Shown: piece by piece, positions 17,044 to 25,954 of the stretch
Layout: each line of letters opens with the position of its first letter
Position numbering within the stretch: position 1 is the first letter of the stretch
Assembly (NCBI GenBank): GCA_905369775.1
Contig: CAJPJR010000022.1
Span: 1-31,432 of the forward strand
Length of the DNA stretch: 31,432 nucleotides
Direction of reading: 5' to 3'
Source of the DNA: Prevotellaceae bacterium UBA1746
Lineage (GTDB): Bacteria > Bacteroidota > Bacteroidia > Bacteroidales > Bacteroidaceae
Translations under genes and position numbers: made by a program
The notes under the pieces: generated by a model
The model's input: the letters and a program-made list of their open reading frames with translations, nothing else
What the model was told of the DNA's origin: nothing
Database searches by the model: none

Positions 17044-17822
17044 AAATCTCCATTGTCACCGCTACTTTCAACAGTGGCGCCACCCTCTCCGACACCCTCC
17101 GCTCTCTCCTGGCTCAAACGCACACCGACTTCGAGCTTATCGTGGCCGACGGCGGATCAACCGACAACACAGCCGACATCATTCGCGAATTTGCCCCCCG
17201 ATTCGGCGAGCGCCTCCGCTGGTTCAGCGAACCCGACCGCGGACTCTACGACGCCATGAACAAAGGCATTAGCCGCGCCACGGGCGAGGTGGTGGGCATT
17301 CTCAACAGCGACGATTTCTATACCGACACCCACGTCCTCGCTCGCGTGGCCGATGCGCTTGCCGACCCGCAGATCGACGCTTGCTATGGCGATGTGCACT
17401 ATGTTGCCCCCGGCGATCTACAAACGATGACGCGCTACTACAGTTCGCGCCCCTTCCGTCCGTGGATGATGCGCCTCGGTTTCATGCCGGCTCATCCCTC
17501 TTTCTATTGTCGTCGCGCGTGCTACACCCAATTTGGCACCTTCGATCTCAACTACAAAGTGGCGGCCGACTTCGAACTACTGCTGCGCCTCATCTTTGTC
17601 CACAAGATTCGCACAGTCTACGTGCCGGCCGATTTTGTGACCATGCGCACCGGCGGCCTCTCCACCTCAGGTTGGCGTAGTCACTTGGCCATTCTCCGCG
17701 ACCACCGCCGGGCTTTGCACCGCCACCACGTGTTTTCAGCCTTCCCCCTCCTTTGTCTGCGCTATGTCTACAAGGTAGGCGAAGTGCTCTGTTCCCGATT
17801 CCGTTGGGCGTCAGGCAAATAG
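17040..17822 (+). CDS. Glycosyltransferase family 2, WcaE-like
   Basis: A 260-aa GT-A enzyme of a different subgroup: TATFNSGATL at 7-16, DGGSTDNT at 37-44, SEPDRGLYDAMNKG at 63-76 and LNSDDFY at 88-94. The SE(P/K)DxGxYDAMNKG block marks the WcaE/colanic-acid-type glycosyltransferases. HPSFYCRR and DFELLLRL follow. It shares ATGA with the upstream gene. Together the pair likely adds consecutive sugars to a surface glycan, which is inference from context. The product ends about 200 bases before a strong terminator. Confidence 0.88.
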   Translation: MKISIVTATFNSGATLSDTLRSLLAQTHTDFELIVADGGSTDNTADIIREFAPRFGERLRWFSEPDRGLYDAMNKGISRATGEVVGILNSDDFYTDTHVLARVADALADPQIDACYGDVHYVAPGDLQTMTRYYSSRPFRPWMMRLGFMPAHPSFYCRRACYTQFGTFDLNYKVAADFELLLRLIFVHKIRTVYVPADFVTMRTGGLSTSGWRSHLAILRDHRRALHRHHVFSAFPLLCLRYVYKVGEVLCSRFRWASGK

Positions 17823-18016
17823 TCGCGCCGCCCTCCCCTCATTTTTTAGTTTCTCGGTCGGTCTGCGCAGCAACATCCCTTGTTGCCCGGCGTCTCCCAC
17901 ATTCGGTGCCCTCACACGCCCGGGTCGAACCTCCCTGCGCCCGTTTTGAAACGGCACAGCTGCGTCAGCCGTGCGCGCCCTCGGATCTCGATCGAGCAAC
18001 TCCCCTCTTCTTTTTC

Positions 18017-18053
18017 AAAGCAAAGCCTGCCACTGCGCAGGCTTTGCTTTTTT
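18017..18053 (+). terminator. Rho-independent terminator after the glycosyltransferase pair
   Basis: A perfect 14-bp stem (18017-18030 with 18037-18050), 6-base loop, followed by further T residues. It lies 194 bases past the last glycosyltransferase stop. Confidence 0.88.
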
Positions 18054-18185
18054 CTTGTCCTTCCCTGCGGGTTTGTTCAGATGCACCGGGGCAGTTCGTC
18101 GCGCAGCCTGCGCAGGTTTTCCTCTTTTTTCCGACTTCCGCCCTGCGTTGCCCGTCCTCCGGCCGTACAAAGGGACGTTTCTCAA

Positions 18186-18244
18186 AAAAGCCGCCCGATA
18201 ATTCCGAAAAACACGGAGCTATCGGAGAAAACACGGGGGCTTTT
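18186..18244 (+). other. Possible structured RNA element upstream of the uptake operon
   Basis: Three nested stems can form: 18186-18192 with 18238-18244 (7 bp), 18195-18200 with 18220-18225 (6 bp) and 18204-18206 with 18214-18216 (3 bp). It lies upstream of the proposed promoter, so it would be transcribed only from another start or from readthrough. No known riboswitch consensus was recognised. Confidence 0.3.
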
Positions 18245-18522
18245 CCTGCTTACTCCACAGTTTACCGCCTTTTCCTACACGGATGCGCGACGCATCCCCG
18301 GGTGTTTACCGAATTACCCGATGCAAGGGAACATCGAGTCTCGATTTTATGCATAAACTCCGCTGCTCTCTCACTTTTTCCGTCCGTCGGCAAAATATGG
18401 GCGGGCATATTCCATTCACATTCCTACATTCTTTCTCATCAATTTCACAACAAAGTATTTTCCACGACCAACATGTCATAACGATCTCGAAATTCAAAAT
18501 CAAGAATACCCACATGTAGTGA

Positions 18523-18553
18523 TTGCCCGCGCACGATAATGTATTTAATTTCG
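18523..18553 (+). promoter_or_regulatory. Putative promoter of the uptake operon
   Basis: TTG at 18523-18525, and 20 bases further TAATTTCG at 18546-18553, one base from TAnnTTTG. It sits in an AT-rich patch. The start would be near 18560, about 54 nt before the receptor ATG. The same T-to-C change is seen before the glycosyltransferase pair. Confidence 0.5.
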
Positions 18554-18613
18554 CAATTCAAAAACTTCTCTCTGTAAATATGCAATGAAGTGCGCTGTGC
18601 GCACCCTTTTCCT

Positions 18614-20887
18614 ATGCGAGATACCTACTTTTTCGGACTCCTTCTCCCGGGGCTCGTGCCTTTGTGTGCGACTGCAGCCCATCTGCAGCATGCTCCTGCG
18701 GAAACTGTCCTCACGCCCCCCGATTCCACCGGCAAAGACTCCACGCGCCGAGACATCAAAGTCGCGGAAGTGGTCGTCAGCACCGGACAAATGCTCGGCA
18801 GTAAGTTTGAAGCCCGCAACCGCACGGGGTCGGCCTACTACATCTCGCCGCAGGAAATACAGCGCATGGGCTACACCGACATCAATCGCCTGCTCAAAAG
18901 CGTGCCGGGCGTCAATGTCTACGAAGAAGACGGATTCGGTTTGCGTCCCAACATCAGTTTGCGCGGCACAAAAGCCGAGCGCAGCGAGCGCATCTCCCTC
19001 ATGGAAGACGGAATGCTCATTGCGCCCGCGCCCTACGCCGCACCGGCCGCATACTACTTCCCCAACATGGCCCGCATGCAAGCCGTGGAGGTGCTCAAAG
19101 GCAGCAGCCAAGTGCAATATGGCCCCTTCACCACGGGCGGTGCGGTGAACTTGGTTTCCACTGCAGTGCCGAATCGCTTCACGGCCCGCCTCAACACGTC
19201 CTACGGTAGCTTCGACACGTTCAAGTCCTACGCCATGGTGGGCAACAGTTGGAAGCACACGGGTTTTGTGCTCGAATATCTGCACTATCGTTCGAAGGGT
19301 TTCCGCAAAGGCAGCCCCGACGAACGCGAAGGCTTCCGACGCAACGACGTTTCGGGCAAGTTCATGGTGAAAACCGCCTTCGACTCCGGCATCAACCAGC
19401 GCTTGGAACTCAAAGCGGGCTATGCCGACGAGCATTCCGACGAGACCTATCTCGGACTCTCCGAAGATGATTTTGCCCGCAATCCTTACTTTCGCTATGC
19501 CGGTGCGCAGCGCGACCGCCTGGTCACGCGCCATTGGCAGTGGGCCGCCACCCACGTGATGAACGGAGGCTATCGTTGGAACATCACCACCCAGGCTTAC
19601 TATCATTACTTCTTTCGCAACTGGTATAAACTCAACGAAGTGCGCGACGGAGTGACGAAGGCCGAGCGCAGAACCATTGCCGACGTGCTGGCAGACCCCG
19701 AGGTGAATCGCGCATATTTCGACATTCTCACCGGCGCTCGCGATTTCTCCGGCGAAGCGCTGATGCTCCGCGCCAACCATCGCGTCTATCATTCCCGAGG
19801 CATCCAGAGCAAAGGCGAATGGCGGGGCGACGTGCTCGGAGGTTGGCTCACCGCCGAAATTGGCCTACGCTATCACGTCGACGACGAGGACCGTTTCCAA
19901 CAAGACGACGGCTACGCCATGCACAACGGGCGCATGCAGTTCTTTCTCCCGGGGTTACCGGGCAGCAACGCCAACCGCATCACGGAAGCCCACGCTTGGT
20001 CGGGTTATATGCTGACCAAATGGGCGAAAGGCGCGTGGACGTTCACTGCCGGCGCGCGCTATGAGGACGTGAGTCTCTTGAAACGCGACTTCACCGCGGC
20101 CGATCCGCGACGCAGCGGGAAGATTCGCATCGAAACGCCCAACCACGCCCGCGCATGGCTGCCGGGTTTGGGATTCAACGTGAAGCTCACGCCGCAACTC
20201 TCCCTTTTGGGCGGCGTGCACCGCGGTTTTGCGCCGCCGAGTGCCACCCTCTATCAGAAAGCCGAGAACAGCACCAACTTCGAAGGCGGTGCTCGATGGA
20301 ATTCGCGCTTCTTGAAAGTCGAAGCCATCGGTTTCTTCAACGCCTACCGCAACATGCTCGGCAGCGACCTCCTTGCCGGCGGCGGACAAGGCACCTTGGA
20401 GCAATTCAACGTGGGCAAGGCGCGCGTGGGCGGCGTGGAACTGCTGGCCCAAGCCCAACCGCACATCGGCCGCGTGAACTTTCCGCTCCAACTCACCTAT
20501 ACTTTCACGCACACCGAGATGCTCAATGCGTTTTCGAGCGCAGCGTGGGGCGAAGTCCACGTGGGCGACGAAATTCCCTACATCTTCCGGCACGCGGCCA
20601 ACGCACAAATCGGTGCGGAATACCGTGGTTGGGAACTCAACGTGGGGCTGCGCTACAACGGAGCCATGCGTACCGTGCCGGGACAGGGGGCCATGCCCAA
20701 AAGTGAGACCATTCCCTCGCATTTCATCGTCGACGCTTCGGCCAAAGCCCGCCTCAATCGCCGCGTGACGCTCACTTTGAACGCCATCAACCTCACCAAT
20801 GCGCGCTATCTCGCCTCGCGTCACCCGGCGGGTCTGCGTGTCGGTCATCCTTTCGGGCTCTATTGCGGAGCCATCTTGAACTGGTAA
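18614..20887 (+). CDS. TonB-dependent receptor, FecA-like
   Basis: A 757-aa outer-membrane receptor. A signal peptide (MRDTYFFGLLLPGLVPLCATAA) is followed by a TonB-box-like VAEVVVST near 47-54, the plug domain with VPGVNVYEEDG, PNISLRGTKAERSERISLM, APAPYAAPAAYYFP and the plug end QVQYGPFTTGGAVNLVS, then a 22-strand barrel ending in an aromatic-terminated strand (GLYCGAILNW). The SLRGTxxERSxRISLMEDG and PYAAP blocks are those of the FecA/ferric-citrate type receptors, so iron chelate or another metal complex is the likely cargo. There is no SusC-type N-terminal domain. ATG 18614 is preferred over an in-frame GTG at 18590 because it gives a clean signal peptide. The next gene starts 11 bases later. 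Confidence 0.88.
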   Translation: MRDTYFFGLLLPGLVPLCATAAHLQHAPAETVLTPPDSTGKDSTRRDIKVAEVVVSTGQMLGSKFEARNRTGSAYYISPQEIQRMGYTDINRLLKSVPGVNVYEEDGFGLRPNISLRGTKAERSERISLMEDGMLIAPAPYAAPAAYYFPNMARMQAVEVLKGSSQVQYGPFTTGGAVNLVSTAVPNRFTARLNTSYGSFDTFKSYAMVGNSWKHTGFVLEYLHYRSKGFRKGSPDEREGFRRNDVSGKFMVKTAFDSGINQRLELKAGYADEHSDETYLGLSEDDFARNPYFRYAGAQRDRLVTRHWQWAATHVMNGGYRWNITTQAYYHYFFRNWYKLNEVRDGVTKAERRTIADVLADPEVNRAYFDILTGARDFSGEALMLRANHRVYHSRGIQSKGEWRGDVLGGWLTAEIGLRYHVDDEDRFQQDDGYAMHNGRMQFFLPGLPGSNANRITEAHAWSGYMLTKWAKGAWTFTAGARYEDVSLLKRDFTAADPRRSGKIRIETPNHARAWLPGLGFNVKLTPQLSLLGGVHRGFAPPSATLYQKAENSTNFEGGARWNSRFLKVEAIGFFNAYRNMLGSDLLAGGGQGTLEQFNVGKARVGGVELLAQAQPHIGRVNFPLQLTYTFTHTEMLNAFSSAAWGEVHVGDEIPYIFRHAANAQIGAEYRGWELNVGLRYNGAMRTVPGQGAMPKSETIPSHFIVDASAKARLNRRVTLTLNAINLTNARYLASRHPAGLRVGHPFGLYCGAILNW

Positions 20888-20898
20888 GCCCAAACATC

Positions 20899-23800
20899 AT
20901 GCCTCAACTGACTTCTACCTTCCCACTTTCGGCCGTTTGTTCCCTAATTTGCTGCGCAACTTGGGGGGTGAGCACGGCCACCGCCCAGACGGCGGCCGCG
21001 GTGTCGGGAATTGTGACCGACATGAGCGGGCTTCCGTTGGCCGGCGCCCATGTGCAACTCGTCAATTCCCCGCTACACACCCTTACCGACGACGAAGGGC
21101 GATTTTCCCTCCGGATTTCGGCACGCCCCGTGGGCAAAACGCTGCTCGTCTCCCACCTGGGCATGCTCACCCGCCGTGTGCGCATCGCCGGCACGGACTC
21201 GCTGCACATTCGCCTCGAAGAAGACACACACAGCCTCGACGAAGTGGTGGTGACCGGCTATCAAAAGGTGAAAAACCGCATCTATACCGGCGCGGCATCG
21301 GCCGTGAAAATGAGTGATGTGCGCCTCGAAGGCCTCAACGACGTGAGCCGCATGCTCGAAGGCCGCGTCCCCGGCCTCAACATCCAAAACATTTCAGGCA
21401 CATTCGGTGCCGCGCCGCGCATTAACATCCGTGGCGGCGCGTCGATCCTGGGGAATGTGCAACCGCTTTGGGTGATTGACGGCGCGGTGTACGAAGATCT
21501 CGTGCATCTCTCCCTCGATCAGCTCGCTTCCGGGGATGCCGTCACGCTCGTCGGCTCAGCCATCGCCGGTTTGAACCCGTCTGACATCCAAGACATCCAA
21601 GTTTTGAAAGATGCCAGCGCGACTTCCGTCTACGGCGCCCGTGCGCTGAACGGCGTCATCGTCATCACGACCAAAAACGGCCGCCGCGACACGCCGCTCT
21701 CCGTGAATTACAGCACAGAGAACACGATTCGCCTCAAACCTCGGTATGCCGATTTCGATTTGCTCAATTCGCAAGAGACCATGTCCCTGTATCGCGAGAT
21801 GGAGGACAAGGGATATTTCAACGCCGGGAGTGCGCTCTACGGCCGACGGGGAGGCGTGTTCCACCAATACTATAAAGAGGCCAACACCTACGACCCGTCG
21901 ACCGGCACCTTCGGGCTGGAGAACACCGACGCGGCACGCCGCGACTTTTTGCGCCGCGCAGAATATGCCAACACCGACTGGTTTGATCTGCTCTTCACAC
22001 TTTCGCCCACGACCCAGCACACATTGTCGCTGTCGGGGGGGGGTAAAAACACCGCCACCTACGCTTCGGTCGGTTTTCTCCACGATGGCGGCTGGACGCT
22101 CCCCGAAAAGGTCGATCGCCTCACGGCCCATCTCAAAAACACCTTCTTTGTCTCGCCGCGCCTCACGACTACGCTCACCGCACAGGGCAGTTTGCGCTCA
22201 CAGTCCGCACCCGGCACCTTGCCGCAGCGCAAAAACCATGCACAGGGCGTATTTGAGCGCGATTTTGACCTCAATCCCTTCTCGTATGCCCTGGGAACGA
22301 GCCGCACGCTCTCGCCTTACGACGCAAACGGCCGACTTTCCTTCTACCGCAACAACTGGGCGCCCTTCAATATCCTCAACGAGTATGCCAACAACACCTT
22401 GGATCTTGAGGTGATCGACTTCAAACTGCAGGGCGAAGCCACCTATCAGTTGCGCGAAGGCCTTTCGCTCAAAGCCCTTGTGGCCGCGCGGCGTGCGCAC
22501 ACCTCCTCTACGCACAAAGTCACCGAGAACAGCAATCTCGTCCAAGCCTTTCGTGCCAACGAAACCCCGCTTGTGGCCAAAGAGAACGTCTATTTGGTAC
22601 ACGACAAGGATCATCCCGACCAACAGCCCCAAATCGGCATACCCCAAGGCGGATTGCTCGACAACAACGAGGCCTCGCTCAGCAGTTGGCTCGCGCGTTT
22701 GGCCGCCGACTACGACTTCCGGCGCGGCGAACACGACTTCAAAGCCTTCGCCTTCGCCGAGTTGCGCACCGCCCACCGCACCAACACGCCCTTCACCGGC
22801 TACGGCATACAATATGATCGCGGCAATCAGGTCTACACCAGCCCGCTCATTTTCCGCAAGCTCGCCGAAGAGAACAACAACTACTTCGCTTTGCGTGAGC
22901 GCAACGACCGCGGGCTCACGTTTTCGCTCAACGGCACCTACGGATTTGCGGGTCGTTACGTCGTGAACGCCGTGCTCAACTACGAAAGTGCCAACACCGC
23001 AGGACGCGAAGCCGGCACGCTGTGGTTGCCCACCTGGAATCTCGGTGCGAAATGGAACATCGACCGCGAAACCTTCATGCGTCCGTTTCGCAACGTCTCG
23101 AAACTCGCCGTACGCCTCAGCTATGGGCTCACAGCCAAGATGAATGAAGAGGCCGTCAACGCTTCTGCGGTCTACCAAAGCGGCATTGTGCAAAGACACC
23201 GCCTCGGCGACCGAGAAAACAAGATTGACATCCGCCATCTCGAGAACCGCGATCTCACCTGGGAGAAGATGTACGAGTGGAATGTAGGCTTGGAGCTGGG
23301 CCTGTGGAACAATCGGGTCAGCGCCACCGTGGATCTTTACCGACGCAACAGCTACGACCTCATTGACCGCATCCTCACGTCGGGAGTGGGCGGACAGTAT
23401 TACAAATACGCCAACTTCGGCGATCTGCGCACCGTGGGCGCCGAAATTGGCGTCAGCACACTCAACATCAAGACCGAGCGCTTCTCGTGGAGCACCACGC
23501 TTACGCTCAGCGCCATGGATCAAAAGGTGACGCGCCTCCTCAACACGCCCACCGCCCTCGACATGGTGGCCGGACGCGGGCGGGGCAATGTCGTAGGTTT
23601 CCCGCGCGGCTCGCTTTTCTCCTACAATTTCGACGGTTTGGACGTGAATGGTTTGCCCACCTTCGACTTTGGCCGCTATCCCCTCGGGGCAGGTGACTAT
23701 GCCCACATTGCGGGCGCCGATTTCCTCGACACGCAGTACGCCAAGACCTATCTCATCTATCACGGCCCCGTGGAACCGCGCTACACCGGCGGCCTCTCCA

Positions 23801-24297
23801 ACGTGTTCCACCTCGGGCCGTGGGAATTCTCGTTCTTCGTGACCATGCAGGCGGGCAACAAATTGCGCCTCAACCCCACTTTCGACCCGGCCTTCGCCGA
23901 CCTCAACGTCTTCTCCAAGCGTTACGTCGACCGTTGGCTCAACCCCGGCGACGAACTGCGCACCGACGTGCCCACCCTCCCCTCGCAGGCACTCATCGAC
24001 AAGGTGGGACGCGAAAACATCGAGCGCGCCTACAACACCTACAACTATTCGCAACAGATGGTGGCCGACGGCAGTTTCGTGCGCCTGAAGAATGTGGCCG
24101 TGGCCTACACGCTTTCGTCCGCTCACCTCAAGCGCCTGCCCCTTTCCTCGGCCTCTCTACGCCTCAACGTCACCAACCCGCTGCTCCTCTACGCCGACAA
24201 GCGTTTGCACGGCCAGGATCCCGAATACTATCGCTCGGGAGGTGTGGCACTTCCCACGCCACGACAAATCACGCTCACCCTCAATCTCGGATTTTAA
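20899..24297 (+). CDS. SusC/RagA-like TonB-dependent transporter
   Basis: An 1132-aa outer-membrane transporter. Signal peptide to about residue 30, a carboxypeptidase-D-like regulatory domain (about 31-115; VSGIVTDMSGLPLAGAHV), the TonB box DEVVVTGYQ, then a plug with LEGRVPGLNIQNISG, INIRGGASILGN, PLWVIDGAV and the SusC signature VLKDASATSVYGARALNGV. The barrel ends PRQITLTLNLGF. It works as the channel beneath the SusD-like lid encoded next, four bases later. The set of SusC/SusD genes handles glycans or peptides; there is no glycoside hydrolase here, so the ligand is not a typical polysaccharide. Confidence 0.95.
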   Translation: MPQLTSTFPLSAVCSLICCATWGVSTATAQTAAAVSGIVTDMSGLPLAGAHVQLVNSPLHTLTDDEGRFSLRISARPVGKTLLVSHLGMLTRRVRIAGTDSLHIRLEEDTHSLDEVVVTGYQKVKNRIYTGAASAVKMSDVRLEGLNDVSRMLEGRVPGLNIQNISGTFGAAPRINIRGGASILGNVQPLWVIDGAVYEDLVHLSLDQLASGDAVTLVGSAIAGLNPSDIQDIQVLKDASATSVYGARALNGVIVITTKNGRRDTPLSVNYSTENTIRLKPRYADFDLLNSQETMSLYREMEDKGYFNAGSALYGRRGGVFHQYYKEANTYDPSTGTFGLENTDAARRDFLRRAEYANTDWFDLLFTLSPTTQHTLSLSGGGKNTATYASVGFLHDGGWTLPEKVDRLTAHLKNTFFVSPRLTTTLTAQGSLRSQSAPGTLPQRKNHAQGVFERDFDLNPFSYALGTSRTLSPYDANGRLSFYRNNWAPFNILNEYANNTLDLEVIDFKLQGEATYQLREGLSLKALVAARRAHTSSTHKVTENSNLVQAFRANETPLVAKENVYLVHDKDHPDQQPQIGIPQGGLLDNNEASLSSWLARLAADYDFRRGEHDFKAFAFAELRTAHRTNTPFTGYGIQYDRGNQVYTSPLIFRKLAEENNNYFALRERNDRGLTFSLNGTYGFAGRYVVNAVLNYESANTAGREAGTLWLPTWNLGAKWNIDRETFMRPFRNVSKLAVRLSYGLTAKMNEEAVNASAVYQSGIVQRHRLGDRENKIDIRHLENRDLTWEKMYEWNVGLELGLWNNRVSATVDLYRRNSYDLIDRILTSGVGGQYYKYANFGDLRTVGAEIGVSTLNIKTERFSWSTTLTLSAMDQKVTRLLNTPTALDMVAGRGRGNVVGFPRGSLFSYNFDGLDVNGLPTFDFGRYPLGAGDYAHIAGADFLDTQYAKTYLIYHGPVEPRYTGGLSNVFHLGPWEFSFFVTMQAGNKLRLNPTFDPAFADLNVFSKRYVDRWLNPGDELRTDVPTLPSQALIDKVGRENIERAYNTYNYSQQMVADGSFVRLKNVAVAYTLSSAHLKRLPLSSASLRLNVTNPLLLYADKRLHGQDPEYYRSGGVALPTPRQITLTLNLGF

Positions 24298-24301
24298 CCC
24301 C

Positions 24302-25948
24302 ATGTTTCCGAAAAAAACGCCCTTGTTTCGCTCCATAACGCGAAGGTTTTGCGCCAAAGGCGCGGAGTTTTCTCCGGCCGACGCCCTCTGCGCCCTGCCC
24401 TCCCCCTTCGTTCGCCTCCGACACGGGAGCTTGGTGCTCGCCCTCGCCCTTTGCAGTGCCACCTGCTTCACGGCGTGCAACGACTTCCTCGACGTGAGTC
24501 CCGATTCGGAGCTGAATGTGCGCATCGACTCCGAAGCCAAAATCGCCGAACTCCTCACCGGCGCCTATCCGGAGGCCTCCTACATTCCCTTTCTCGAGCC
24601 GCGCACGGACAATGTGGCCGAGCGACCCAACGGACAGCACACGCAGCTCAACGAGGCCATGTACTTTTGGGAGGACTACGACCAAGACGACCTCGACACG
24701 CCCCTCAACTATTGGAATGCCTGCTACAAAGGCATCGCCCAGGCCAACAAGGCGCTCGAGCTGCTGGCGCGCTATCCCAAAACGCCGCGCGTCAAAGCCC
24801 TCTACGGCGAGGCCTTCCTGCTCCGTGCCTATCTCCACTTCATGCTCGTCAACATTTGGGCGGCACCCTACGGCAACGATCCGCAAAGCCCCGGCATCCC
24901 CTATGTGGAGCAGCCCGAGAAGCACGCCATCGTGGACTATCGGCGCGGCACCGTCGACGAAGTCTACGACAAAATCCAGGCCGACTTGAAACGCGGCATC
25001 AGTTTGGTGGATGATCACTACTATGCGCACCCAAAGTTCCACTTCAACAAGCGCGCCGCCTACGCCTTTGCCACGCGCTTCTACCTCTTCAAGGGCGATT
25101 GGGACCAAGTGGTGGCCTATGCCGACTATGTGCTGGGCGGCGATGCGAAGAAAAATCTGCGCCGCTGGAACAAATATGCCGATGCCCTCGAGTTTGATCA
25201 TCCCGGCCTCCACCGCCTCTACAATGCCACGGACGAACCGGCCAATCTGCTCCTCACCACCACCGAATCGCGACTGGCGCGCACCGCACCCACCGAGAAG
25301 TTCGGCGCCACTTGGAACATTGTCGACGCGGTGTTTGCCAAGAAGGGCATCGAAGGCGGCGGCGACTACGAAAAGATGAACTTCGTCGGTCACTACCTCT
25401 TCACTTCCTCGCCCTCGCCGGTGAAAGAAGGCTTCTACATGGCGAAATTCGACGAAATCTCGAGCAGCGAGAGCACGGGGTCGAAGCCCCGCGAACTCTA
25501 TGTCACCAACGTGCTGCTCACGGTCGACGAGGTGTTGCTCAACCGCATGGAGGCGCACGCCATGCGCAAGGACTACAACCGCGCCATCGACGACCTGAGC
25601 GAATACTTGCAGGGGAAGTTCGGTTTCATGCCGGCCGTGGAGCGCAGCGTCTACACCACAACCGACCGCGCCAACTACAACGTCATTTCGCCCACCTACG
25701 GACTGACGCTCAAACAGCTCGCGCTCGTCAAAACCATTCTCGACTTCCGCCGCAAAGAGTTCTTCCAGGAAGGACTTCGTTGGTTCGACATCCGCCGCTT
25801 CCACCTCAGTGTGCGGCGCAGTTCGAAGAGTCGCTACTACTTCCCGCTCGAAAAGGAAGATCCGCGCAAACTCCTACAAATCCCCACGCAGGCCATCGAG
25901 CGCGGTCTCCGTCCAAATCCTCGCGAGCGCAATGCTCCTCAACGCTAA
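24302..25948 (+). CDS. SusD/RagB-like outer-membrane lipoprotein
   Basis: A 548-aa surface lipoprotein, the ligand-binding lid of the SusC-like transporter. The lipobox FTAC puts the lipid on C59, followed by NDFLDVSPDSEL, the standard SusD start. TPR-like helices follow: YWNACYKGIAQANKAL, AEFLLRAYLHFMLVNIWA-type (GEAFLLRAYLHFMLV), and the C-terminal RRKEFFQEGLRWFDIRRF. The leader is unusually long: about 40 charged residues stand before the hydrophobic stretch LVLALALCSATC. A TTG at 24431 or GTG at 24434, just before that stretch, would give a normal-length signal peptide, so the true start may be later. Four bases separate it from the SusC gene. Confidence 0.93.
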   Translation: MFPKKTPLFRSITRRFCAKGAEFSPADALCALPSPFVRLRHGSLVLALALCSATCFTACNDFLDVSPDSELNVRIDSEAKIAELLTGAYPEASYIPFLEPRTDNVAERPNGQHTQLNEAMYFWEDYDQDDLDTPLNYWNACYKGIAQANKALELLARYPKTPRVKALYGEAFLLRAYLHFMLVNIWAAPYGNDPQSPGIPYVEQPEKHAIVDYRRGTVDEVYDKIQADLKRGISLVDDHYYAHPKFHFNKRAAYAFATRFYLFKGDWDQVVAYADYVLGGDAKKNLRRWNKYADALEFDHPGLHRLYNATDEPANLLLTTTESRLARTAPTEKFGATWNIVDAVFAKKGIEGGGDYEKMNFVGHYLFTSSPSPVKEGFYMAKFDEISSSESTGSKPRELYVTNVLLTVDEVLLNRMEAHAMRKDYNRAIDDLSEYLQGKFGFMPAVERSVYTTTDRANYNVISPTYGLTLKQLALVKTILDFRRKEFFQEGLRWFDIRRFHLSVRRSSKSRYYFPLEKEDPRKLLQIPTQAIERGLRPNPRERNAPQR

Positions 25949-25954
25949 TCGCCC

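Larger units (their letters stand above)
17823..18522. other. Intergenic stretch before the uptake operon, no gene seen
   Basis: About 700 bases with the terminator at 18017, the possible structured element at 18186 and a 7-bp hairpin at 18281-18297. The AT content rises clearly after about 18400, as is usual near a regulated promoter. The open frames here have no recognisable product. Confidence 0.6.

Noticed and set aside
17925..17950. GGTTCGA-like sequence on the minus strand resembling a tRNA T-arm
   Set aside because: The flanking bases do not form the five-base T stem, and no acceptor or anticodon arm is present.
18017..18060. GCCACTG in the loop of a hairpin upstream of a TonB receptor, reminiscent of cobalamin riboswitch sequence
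   Set aside because: The rest of the cobalamin riboswitch (B12 box, paired peripheral stems) is missing and the hairpin is a plain terminator with a T tract after the glycosyltransferase genes.
17753..18481. Plus-strand frame of about 240 codons between the last glycosyltransferase and the receptor
   Set aside because: It overlaps the end of a confirmed gene, runs through a strong terminator, and has no recognisable domain or signal.
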